NCBI GenBank assembly: GCA_000310025.1
Contig: FN648111.1
Span: 1-64,000 of the forward strand
Direction: 5' to 3'
DNA: 64,000 nt
From: Ectocarpus siliculosus
Lineage: Eukaryota; Sar; Phaeophyceae; Ectocarpales; Ectocarpaceae
The notes beneath the pieces were generated by a model. It did not search any database. It was given only the letters and a program-made list of their open reading frames with translations, and was not told the origin of the DNA. Position numbers and translations under genes: made by a program. Below, in pieces: positions 34,558-45,900 of the stretch (the first letter of the stretch is position 1; the number at the start of each line of letters is the position of its first letter).

Positions 34558-35333
34558 ATATATACCCACGCCATTCTCGGACAAAAGTGGGTACTCGAAA
34601 ATCCAGCGCGGGCGCCCTCCATAGGCGACCCCCAAACGACTCAAACCCCATTCTGACACCTGGGCGACATAGCCAGGGACCATACACAACATGGGCGACT
34701 TTTTCCCACTTTCCGGCACACCTTTGGCCCTAACACCGCCGAGGCGCGCAAGGCCTCACCAGAGTGCTCACTTCTGTCCGACATAGCGGTGGGTATACGC
34801 AGCGGCGTCTACGAAATTTTTCATGAAGCTACTGCTGTACCCAGTTGTGTCTGTATTTTGACCCACTTTTGTCCACTTTTACGGACAGCGGAAATCGAAC
34901 GGACCTCCACATCACCGCACGGCAGAACATCGAATAGCCTCGGAACGTCTCAGAATCTCCCAACACCGTATCCATCGTTGAGGTCGATTTCCGCTGTCCG
35001 TAAGTGAACAAAAGTGGGTACAGTTTGGACAAAAGTGGGTCAAAATACAGACACAAGTGGGTACGTACATGAAAAAGTTCGCCGCTGGGTATACCCACCA
35101 CGACGTCGGTCAGAAGTGGGCACTCTGGTGAGGCCTTGCGTGCCCCTGGCGTCATTAGGGCCAAAGGTGTGCATGAAAGTGGGAAAAAGTCGATGCCCGT
35201 GCTGTGTATGGTCCCTGGCTATGTCACCCAGGTGTCAGAAGGGGTTTTGAGTCGTTTGGGGGTCGCCTATGGAGGGTGCACGCGCTGGATTTTCGAGTAT
35301 CCACTTTTGTCCGAGAAAGGGGTGGGTATACCC
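34558..35333. mobile_element. Foldback element with arms of about 330 bp
   Basis: The left half (from tatacccacgcc) is matched in inverted order by the right half (to ggtgggtata). Mirrored landmarks include ggacaaaagtgggtactcga / tcgagtatccacttttgtcc, gcgacccccaaacgactca / tgagtcgtttgggggtcgc, and cgatttccgctgtccgtaag near the centre. The loop is about 70-100 bp. The motif acaaaagtgggt recurs several times. No protein is encoded. It is probably a non-autonomous DNA transposon of foldback type; the target duplication was not identified. Confidence 0.8.
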
Positions 35334-35344
35334 ACACTTTTGTC

Positions 35345-35549
35345 CATTTCCCAAGATTATATTTGGACGAACGCAAAATATCCACAAACAAACTGTCTTG
35401 TTGTGCCTGTTACCCACAGGGAAGATATATCACCTCATGTTGCTCAGGAAATCTTGGAAATACAGGTAGCTCCCACTGACGCCGTTAATCCATTGCTTAC
35501 CTACAATATCTTCGACTATTTTCCATGGGTAGCTATGGATTCGTTGTGA
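35345..35549 (+). CDS. Exon-like frame, unknown, right of the foldback element
   Basis: The frame reads TNCLVVPVTHREDISPHVAQ then EILEIQVAPTDAVNPLLTYN, followed by FDYFPWVAMDSL and stop. Composition is protein-like but no family is recognised. It may be the 3' part of the gene seen at 34289-34476, with the foldback element in an intron. Confidence 0.35.
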
Positions 35550-35579
35550 AAAATATGTAAGCAGTGGACGGGATCTGAA

Positions 35580-36370
35580 ACTTGAACCCGTCGGTTCGCG
35601 AGGCGTTCTGCGAAACCCCGCCGGGCAGGTACTGTATGTCCTCCCACAACTTGCCGCACAGCAAGCTGCGCCGGCCGCCGGCTGCAGTTCACAACACCCA
35701 GCGGATCGGACGAATTAAAGGCGCTTGCACTCTTGTCATCTCGAACTTCAAGTTTGACCTGCACGTCAAGCACGTTCAGGTGGGGTGGTTAGGGGGGGGT
35801 GGGTCGTGTGCATTGGCGTGTTGGCAGGACGCATGTGGTCTACTGTACTGAAGGTTGGATCGTGTTTCCTACCTCCTTCGCCGTGAAGGTTCTGTGCGAG
35901 GCAAAATGCCGCGAGTGGAGAGGCAGAGGCGGCAGTGCGAGATAGCGACATAGACACACGGGCGAGCGAACGTCTGCTCTGCATCATAGCAGTGGCGAGC
36001 TTTTGCGTTGCCTGCTTATCGATATCGGGCGCATTCGTATGGGTGCGGAGGCGGGGTAATGGGCGTCCTATGCATACGTCCTACCCTGCATCTACCTTCC
36101 GGGATCGAGCGACCGCAGCCTGCAGCAGGTTGCAGAAGTTTTTATTAGATTCAACAACAGAGTATGAAGCAGTAAAATTCAAAAACAGAGAAGTATCGCT
36201 GGCGTCTATCCTTGCGCTCTTCACCGTCAGCTTCCGTTGTCCAGCATCGTTTCATGCTTGATGTGGCTGGTCGTGTAACGGCCGGGTACAAGTTTTTTCT
36301 GAAACAGACTCGTCGCAACAGTTCAGTTCTCGAAAGAACGTTCCGGATACTGACTGGTCCAGTCCATGTG
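35580..36370 (+). repeat. Segmental duplication, upstream block, copy B
   Basis: Counterpart of 18600-19265, upstream of the locus B first exon. It carries the same ordered landmarks (ttcacaacaccca, acgttcaggtggggt, tggcaggacgca, aacgttccgga). Confidence 0.75.
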
Positions 36371-36809
36371 ATTGTGTCTGTATGAATGGTGACCCAACCA
36401 GTGCATTATTGGTTGAAGGGATATGTACAGCAGCCCCGTTGAAAGCAGCCCCGTAGACTATATAGACATTAAATATTTCTCGTTTGATCAGCGGAATGCT
36501 CTCCTTCAGCCCATTTCTCTTTTGGACAGCTCCCAACCGCACAAAGTAGTGCCTGCCGCTCTCTGGTTGGCGATAACTACCGTATGTCAGGTAGAATTGA
36601 AAATCATGTGGGAGTATCCCAAGTGTCTTTGTGTCTGGGCTTCGCGACATCGTGCGCCACGGTCCATCGAGAAGCAATTTTGTCGTCGAAAACGGAATCG
36701 TGAGGCCACATGAACACACTATGTACCGGCATCAATCATGCTTGCTTTCGTTCCTCGTTACACTCCCTCAGCTTCCCTTCCCCCACGGAGGTATCCTGTT
36801 CGCTTTGCA

Positions 36810-36948
36810 ATGGCTGCGACGGATCGTGACGCGCTGGTGGAAATTTTTGTTTCGGCCGGCGGGACTATATGGAAGATAAACAACGGGATCAAAGTCGACG
36901 GCCAGGGTCGCATCGTGGAGCTAAGACTTCGTGGGAACGACCTCCGAG
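36810..36948 (+). CDS. LRR-ROCO exon 1, N-terminal cap
   Basis: ATG at 36810 gives MAATDRDALVEIFVSAGG, the family's usual start. It ends GNDLR plus G at a phase-1 donor (CGA G|gtgcg). Compared with locus A it lacks 12 residues (NWNTMAELFRWY) without frame change, so the cap is short. The LRR exons follow in phase 1. Confidence 0.85.
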
Positions 36949-39900
36949 GTGCGTTTGCCCTACTCCTTGTACAAGCGTTTCTCTTACACGATGAGCCCGG
37001 CCTTTCCCGACAATTAATCGAACTACCGTGAGAGTCGGAGAGTTGGCACCGGGTGCGATCGTTTTTTAAGTGTTTCTTGCTCGTTTTTTTTTCGCACCCC
37101 GGTGCCATCTCTCCGACCGGTACCATCTCTCCGACCCCGGTGCGGAATGCAATTAAATCTTTTCGTTCAGAATTTTCAAGGCGCCCCGGTGCGATCTCTC
37201 CGACCGGTGCGATCCCCGATGAAATGTACAAAGGTGTTGTATGCACGCACCCCGGTGCCATCTCCCCGACCGTTGCCATAGTATTGATGGGTACCAGTGT
37301 AGGTACCCACGCACGCACACGGTCTTCTGCACACACACGCATATCTGAGCCGGAAAAAAGGCGGCGAAATAGGGCATCTGAGGTGGTACCAGTACACACG
37401 GTATCAATTGGTTCCCGCTTTCGTTTCGGTCTTCTTCTACGGATACCAGTACGTACGCAGAAGTACAATAGCTTCGGGTTGTGTATGGTGGGGTAGGGTG
37501 CGGCTTGTCGCCGTTGTGTGTTTGGTTGAGTGTACGGTTCGAAAACAACTGGCATCCCGAGTGAACCGCGACCATCCAATCGTACGTCAAGGAGTGGCGC
37601 TCCGCTGACTCCGTCCCCACGTGTAAAAGGTACGCACATGTACCGGCCTCCTTCCGGCAGCTGAAAAGGAGTTCAATCTTGGATTTGGGGGTCGGAGAGA
37701 TCGCACCGGGTGCGATCTCACTGACCCTGGTGCGTAAATCGAAATACTGTACATGTTTTTTTCTCGGGTTTTATATCGCACCCCGGTGCCATCTCTCCGA
37801 CCGGTGCCATCTCTCCGGCCCGGGTCAACTCTCGGACTCTTACGATAAAGCCGTTTTCGACCTAAACCTCTTGCACCAACTGCAAGTTGAAGCAACACCC
37901 ACGTTCCCCGTCGACAATGCATGGCGTGCTGAACGGGATCGACTCCTCGATGTCGGTCGGAGATCATCCCGCAATGGTTTTCTGTTGTTCATCATACGGC
38001 ACCGAATCGAAGTTACTCGAGAGGAAGAGTATGAAGGCTCTTGACACCCATCGACAGGTAGAGGTAGTGTTACTGACTATGTTCAAAGCTACGCCCGGGT
38101 AGCCGACAAGTGGTGGTGTGCTGCTGGATGCATATATATGTAGATGTGGTCTTTCTAGCAACACGTCGGGGATGTTCCGCCTCTGAGCGTCAGTGGGTTC
38201 TTCTCCTATCAGCATGCAACTGGCTGAGGTCTGGCGGACGCCCGCATAAAGCACCCTCCCTTTCTCCTTCTCAGCTAGCGCACACTGAGTCGACACCTCT
38301 CTCTGCACGCAAGTTATTATTTCAGCTCGCAGCTCGCACGCACAGCTTCGAGACCTCTCGTACACCATGTTCTACACGGAGCAGACAACCTTATCCGAAC
38401 ACATGTATCCGTCATCGATGTCCCTTCCTGCCATTTTTCCAACCCATACCCAGTGCTCGCCAGTCCATCACCAGCAAACAATAGCAATCCTCCACAGTAT
38501 GAAATGACCACACGCCCAGTTCGTGGACTTCTTGCTCACTCTTGAGGGCTCGCGACGTTGTTACCTACTGCTGCGCACTACCAGGCATAGTTTTGGAACT
38601 CCGCACGCCACAGCCGCACTCTCCACTCCGCAGTCCGCACTTCGCGCTGTAGGTTTTCTCCTTCTTGCGTGCTTTTTTCACCGCCGTGAGCTCTAGAATG
38701 GAACAGGTGTGGTGCTTTCGCACCCATCGTCAGGTAGAGGGAGGTAACATGCATCATGTTGAAAGTGGTTGACACGTCGTGCTGTACACCAAGACCTGGA
38801 TGTATGTGTGACACGAAATGAGTGCTAGAAGCCTTGAGTTTCCCTTTCTTTCAACGGGCCCGTCCAACGTCTCCGAGCACTCATTTAGGTTTGTTTGTCT
38901 GCAATTCACCGAGGTTTGATACCGTACGCACGAATCCAGCCTGACTCATTCACTCGAAACGTGAGACGGCGTCGTCTAAACAGCACGTTGGAACTTATTC
39001 TGGGCACGATGGGGCGTTCCCACCTTTCAAGCTCAGGTCGGTCGGTATCGTCCCGATGTCGCCTGACGACAAAAGGGGGGCTTCTCGAATAGAAAACAAA
39101 CGAATGGTGCACAACCATTCGCACCGTCCGCGAGTTAAATATGCCCACCTTCGTTTATGATGCCCTGGGAACAGTACACTCACTCTGGTGTGATTCGGTA
39201 ACGCCTTGGACCTAGCAGAGCACGACGAACCACGTCTAACTCGATGTTCGCGTTTCCCTTCCGCGTTGTGGGGAATAGGCTGTTTGCGCCCTCGCAAATG
39301 TTAATTGTGGGCTTGTCCCGTTTGTGTGCTCATGTCCATCACTGCGCCGTGGACTCGTTCCTTTCGGACCACTTCAAAAGATCGCACAGACCGTCACTCC
39401 CAAGGACAGCGTTCCCTCACAAGTCTAAAAGTCCCATCCGACCCCCCCTGGGAGCATCATGATCGATCCAACGCATCGCTGATCTACCGTACGTAACCAA
39501 TGGCCCCATAATATTCCAAATGGAATGCGCACTTGCTCGCGTTAGCCCCCTTCTCGACGACGTACTACCACCGCACTTTAGCGAAATGAAAACACCAGCA
39601 TCATTTGACCCTGCACCCTTCGTTCAGTACATACCCGCTATTTGATTGTTCGCCCGATTTTGTGGAAAAGTGAGACGAGAAGGAAACAACTCCAGGGGGG
39701 TAAAGTCGAAGGGGCGTAATTTCACACAGCTAGTGCTGTATGGTCAGTCAGGTAACGGCGGGCGCGTTGGGCACAAGGCATGTTGTGTGTTTTTCAATGG
39801 TCTTCAACATGTCCAAGCTTGTATCGGCGTCATGGTTCCGCAGGTTCCATTCCCAAGGAGCTGGGCGCACTGACCAACCTCGTGAGCGTTTACCTCGTCG

Positions 39901-42900
39901 ACAATGAGCTAAGTGGTAAGCGGGGCGAAGAGGCGTGAGCTAAGACGTGTCCACCGTGTTTCCCCGTAGGTTAGAAAGTGCCTTCAACGCACTCTGGACG
40001 GTTGCACTGCGAAGCCTTGACGAGGTAGGATGTCACCAGGGAGGATGGTGTCGTTCAGGAGGATGCAGGCGGATGTTCGAGTGTTGTGAACGCCTACGGG
40101 TTGAGTCTGGATGTGTTGGAAGCACAATTGATCATGAGTACGTCATCAACGAGTGTTGCCAGGGTCAATCGTGATATAGTCACTCGGAAACATGGAGAAG
40201 AGATCATTGTCGTCACTTCACTCTGAACGTAGTGCTGGACATTGTTGTCACTTCACGCTGGACGTAGTGCTGGACAAGTTCCAACTTGTCAATCCCTGAT
40301 CGGCCAGAATCGTGGCCCACGTCGCGTGATGGCAGCGTGGTGCGACAGTAGAGTCCATGACTATATTGTGTCTACTTCGGTTGTGATGCCCTGAGAACAC
40401 CACCACCGGCACAAACAACGCCTTGGACCTAGCAGAGCACGACGAACCACATCTACATATAACTCGATACTCGCGTTCCCCTTCCGCGTTATGGGGGACA
40501 GGCTGTGTGTGCCCTCTCGAAAACGCAAGTTGTACGCGTGTTCCGTCTGTGTATGTTTCCATCGTTGAGCCGGGGACTCGCTCCTTTTCGACCATGTCAT
40601 ATGATCTCACAGACCATCAGTAATGTCTCAACAGGCCCTTTCGGAGGGCAGCATGTCACCGGTCAAACATGTCCCATCCGACCCTCCCAGGGAGTATCAT
40701 GATCGATCGAAAGCATCGCCCATCTACCATACGAAACCAATGACCCCATGTAACCCCAACGCGAATGCGCACAAGCTAGTGGTAAGACCCCTTTTCGACA
40801 ACACATTGCCACCACACTTGAGACGAAATCAAAATACCTGTATCACGTGGTTTCCTGCCTTTCTTTCAGTGGACGCCCACTATTTGGGTCTCTGACGGTC
40901 GCTTGAGGCGAAGTGAGACGAGAAGACAAAAATCGTCTGGGTGTAACTTTGGGAGGGCGTGATGAACACAGCTAGCGCTGCATTGTAATCACCTAGCAGC
41001 GGGTGCTCCTGACACAAGGCACGTTGTGTATTTGCCATGGGCTCCAACTTATCCAACCTTTTGGTGGTGCCATGGTCCCGCAGGTCCCATCGCTAATGAG
41101 CTGGCCGCCCTCACCAACCTCGGGAGCCTTTACCTCAACGGCAACAAGCTATCAGGTAAGAGGCGTGAAGACGCGTGGGCTAAGACGCCTGCACCTTAGT
41201 TTGTCTTAGGTCCAGGACGTGCTTTCAACGTTCACCGGATGGTTGCACTCTACAACAATGGCGAGGTAGGATCTCCCCAGGGAGGATGATGTTGTTCAGG
41301 ATGATACGGGTGGATGTCCCAGCGTTGTTGAGAGCCTGCGGGGTTGGGTCTCCATGTGGTGAAAAAACAAATGATCACGGTTATTTCATCTACGAGTGCT
41401 GCCAAGGACTACGTTGACCCGTTCACTCGGAAACATGGAGGAGGTCAATGTCTTCACATCACGTTGGAACGTATGCTCGGCAAGATGGGATTTTCCCAAC
41501 TTGTCAATCCCAGATCGGCCAGACCCACGTAACCTGACGGCAAAGTGGGGTGACAGAATTATAAACTAATGTAGGCGATTGGGATGTTCAAGGTTTCGTG
41601 CCGTCCATGTCAAGTTCGGTTAAGATGCCCTGGGATCGCAAAGACTACACAAAACGGAGATTTGATTCTGGTGTGATTCGACAACGCCTGTGCCTAACAG
41701 AACACGATGCACCAGCGTATAGCTCGATACCCGCGTTCCCACTCCGCAACGCGTTTGTATATGTGTGTAGACTTGGTCGCTTCTGGAGTGCGTGCGATTT
41801 TCCCGTTTGTGTGCATTTTGTTTCGATGTGTTCGGTGGCAGACTGGCTCCTTTTGTACAAGTTCCAGTTGTCTCACAGACTGTTATCGCTGGTCAATACT
41901 GCCCCGACCAACCGTGCGAAAGGGCGTCATGATCAATTGAATGCTTCAACGGTCTGCCCTAAGAAACGAATGGACCCATGTAAACCCGAATGGGGTGCAC
42001 GAGCTCGTGCTTCGTCCCCTTCTCGAACACACCTTGTCGCCTTGCTGAGCGGCTTCAAGACAACTGTATGACGTGACGCGGCACCCTTCGTTCAGCCGAA
42101 CCCAGCGTTTCGGGCGTTACCCGTTGTTTGTCGAAAAGTGAGACGACAAGGAGGAAATATCCAAAGGGGGTGAATTGGAAAAAGGACGTGTTTGGATGAT
42201 CTACATACTGTGGTGCTGCCTTTTCTTTCAGTGGACACCGAGCGTGCGCGTGTGACATCAGGCAAGTGGTGTGTTTGCTATGGTCTCCAACATGCCCAAG
42301 CTTTCTCCGGTGCCATGCCCGCGCAGGTTCCATCCCCAAGGAGCTCGGCGTACTCACCAACCTCGTGAGCCTTTCCCTTGGCAACAACCAGTTAGCGGGT
42401 AAGCGAAGCGAAGAGACGTCAGCTAAGACGCGTACACCTCTTCCCCTTCAAGTCCAGAATGTGATTTCAACGTAGACCTATAGACCTTCATACTCGAGCC
42501 GTGAGAGGCCGCCATTTGGCCTTCCTGCGCTCTCGGCGCCCTAGAGCTGTTTTTTTGCGATTTCTCCGCCTGTGGACCTCGTTGCGCCGCCGGACTTGCG
42601 CGTGTCGGTAGCCTCGAGTCGCGAGGGGCGTGCCCGTGTGCGGCTCGCCATCGGTACGGCCGTGGCGTCGTGGTGGCAAGGTCGCAAAGTCGCGTCTACG
42701 AGTTCTCCGGTCGCCCCCCCAATCACAGCCGCGATTCTTAAAAACGTACAGTCCCGCCCGCCCACATGTCCTGCAGAGGTAGGTGTTTCAGGCGCATCAT
42801 TCGAGTTTCGGTTTTGGAGTGGAGTGCTTCCTGAGATTGCCCTAACGTACAGTCCCGCCCGCCCACATGTCCTGCAGAGGTAGGTATATGTATGTGTTTC

Positions 42901-45900
42901 AGTCGCATCATTCGAGTTTCGGTTTTGGAGTGGAGTGCTTCCTGAGATTGCCCGTGTGTTTTGGAGCGTATCGACTGTAATTCCCCGCCGGGCGGAAATA
43001 TATATCCCTGTTGCGGTCAAATGTTCCTCCGGTGCAGCCCGCGCGTCAAATTCGCTGCTGTGAGGTGTGCGTGTCTGGCGTGTACGTTTTGTTCATGGAA
43101 GGCACACACCAGTACTGGAGGCACAGCCTCAAGTGTCCCAAACAACGCTGAACGCAATGGTTGTCGATCTTACTCCATGGTACACTCAACAGCTGTCAGA
43201 GTCTGAATCGATTCGCCACCGCAGTCGAGCAAACTGCCCAGTGGTGAATAGCAATTTTGTTTGCTTCGTCGGGGAATTTGTTCGGCGACATTTTCTGGAT
43301 TTTTTGCCAGTGGCTTGCATATACGATTTTCGCGGTCTTGACGCCAATTCGCGATCTCTATTTCGCTAGATGAATGGCTGGCCGCAGCGGCAAAAAAAGA
43401 AGGGGGTCAAGGTGATTTATGAGCGGCGCCCAACACAACTGCAGAGTAGCTCCAACAGTAGGGCACGACCAGCGGAGAAACGGAGAAAAGTGGGACATTT
43501 CTCTCAGAAAATCCCCGCGGGCGGCATCGCAGCACCCGTCCACTCCACTCGCTGCACCTACGCACTCTACGTCTGAGAGCGCATCCATGTCTAAGTTTTT
43601 CGACAAGTCCCCTGCCAAGAAGCAAAGGCCCGCTCAGGAGACTGCCAGTAGCGGCAACGTCTTCCTATTCATATCATCTTTCCTCGAACATCGCCCACTT
43701 GGCATCGCATTGGGCCTTTGCGAAGCGGCGGGCGGGCCGCCGCGAAGCCCTTGTACACGGGATGGTTGCACCCCAGGCGACTACGAAGTAGGATCTCACC
43801 AGGGAGGTTGGTGTCGTTCAGGGTGATACGGGTGGATGTTCGAATGGTGTTGAGGGCCCTCGGAGTTTGGTCTGGATGTGTTGGAAGAATAATTTGTCAC
43901 GTTTCTTTCATCAACGACTGTTGCGAAGGACAATCGTGACTCCTTCTCTCCGACACATGGAAAGGAGGCACTTGTCTTCACATCACGTTCAACGTAAAAC
44001 TACTGGTCAAGGCGGTGTTTTCCCAACTCCTCAATCCCAGATCGGCCAGAATTGTGCCCCAAGTACCAGACGGCGAAGTTGTGTGACAGTTGTGAGGACC
44101 AGACCAATGGAGCAATAACGATTTCGCGCCGTCCATGTTCGTTTCGGATATTATGCCCTGGGAACACCATGAGCTGTAGTACACAAAACGGACACTTGAG
44201 TCTGGTGCGATTCGAAATCGCCTATGCCTTAACAGAGCACGATGCACCAGGGTATAGCCCGATAACCTTGTTCCCACTGCCCAACGCATTTGGGTGTGCA
44301 TACAATGTGTGCGCCCTGGAAAATGTAAATTGTTCTTCATTAATTTATCGTTTGTGTGCTAGTTTCCCATTGTTGGATCGGACCGCCGACAATGTCCCAA
44401 CGGAGAGCATCGTATCACTGGTCAATGGTATCCCAACAAACCTTACCGAGGAGCATCATGATCGATTGAACGCTTCACAGATCTATCCTAAGGAACGAAT
44501 GGCCCCATGTAAACCCAAAAGGAATGCACGCGTGCTCCCGGCTATTCCCTCTCCCGAGAACACCTTGTTACCTCACTCAGCGACTGAAGAAAACTGTATC
44601 GTGTCGTGCTGCGACTGTTGTTGAATGAACGCCCACCATTTGGGCGCTTCCCGGTAGTTGTATCGGTGTGAGGACAGCAGGAAACCATAATGGGGGGTAG
44701 ACTTGAAAGGGCGCAATTTGACACGGCCCGTGGTGCATATTCAATCAGTTAACAGCGGGCGCGTGTGACTCAAGGTATGTGTGTTTTGCTCTAGTCCAAG
44801 CTCTTACTGTTGGCGTGGTCGCGCAGGTACCATCCCGAAGGAGCTGGCTGCCCTCACCAACCTCGAGCGTCTTGACCTCGGCACCAACCAGCTAACTGGT
44901 GAGGAGCGTGAAGAGGCGTGGCCTAGACGCACCTACCGTGCTTTCCCCTTGAGTTCAAAAAAGGTCTTGCCATTGACACGGGGCGCTTACACTCCGAAGT
45001 TTTGATGAGTCGGTTATAGTCAGGGTAGTGCCCTTCAGGGAGATAGGCGTGAAGGTCCGAGAGTCGCTGAGCGTTTGCGGGGTTGGGTCTGGGTATGGCG
45101 GGAGCAACGTTAATCATGTTTCTTTCATCAACGAGTGTTTCCAAGCACCAGCCTGATCAATTCCCTAGGAAGGATGGAAAAGGACGTCATGGTCTAAACA
45201 TCACGTTGGAACATAAGGTGGGCAAGGCAGGGGATTCCCAACTTGTTAAAGGCCAGATCGGTCAGTATCGTGGCCGACACCGCCAGACCGCAAAACTGGG
45301 GTGAAAATAGTAAACAAACAGAGGAATGGGGGCTAAAAGAATACGCACCGTCCGTGAGCCCACCTTCGGTTATGACGCCCTGGGAACACCACGACCTGTA
45401 GTGCACGAACGCACAAGACTCTGGTGGGATTCGACAACGCCTCACAACCAACAGAGGACGACGCACCAGGGTATAACTCGGCACCCGCCTTTCACCTCCG
45501 CAACGTGGGGTGTGTAGACAGTGGGCCCTGGGAAATATGTGAATAGGTCTTTTTGCCGTTTGTGGGCGCTTTTCCCATCGTTGGGTCGCAGCCCCGATCC
45601 CATTTTACCTCTTCAAGTTTTCTCACAGACCGCAACTAATGTCCCTACCGACTTTGGGGAGCATCATGGTCGACTTATCGTCTTACCGGTCTACCGTGAG
45701 AAGCGAATGGCCTCATTGAATCCCAAAACAAATGCACACATTCTCGCGGTTAGTCCCCTCCTCGAACGCACAGTACGACCATTCCCAGCGTGGTGCTGGT
45801 GCTTCGCCCCTTTGTTACGTAGATGCAGACCGTTTGGGCCCGTTGCTTGAGAATATCTTACGGCGAAATGAGATAAGGGAAACAATGATAACGGTAAAGT

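Larger units (their letters stand above)
36420..38830 (+). repeat. Duplicated 5' block of the LRR gene, locus B
   Basis: Counterpart of 22270-23760. It contains the leader, the first coding exon and the start of intron 1, interrupted by the TIR element at 37026-37845. Confidence 0.85.

Noticed and set aside
42541-43020. 159-residue minus-strand frame with internal repeats
   Set aside because: The repeats come from the 101-bp tandem duplication; no domain is seen.
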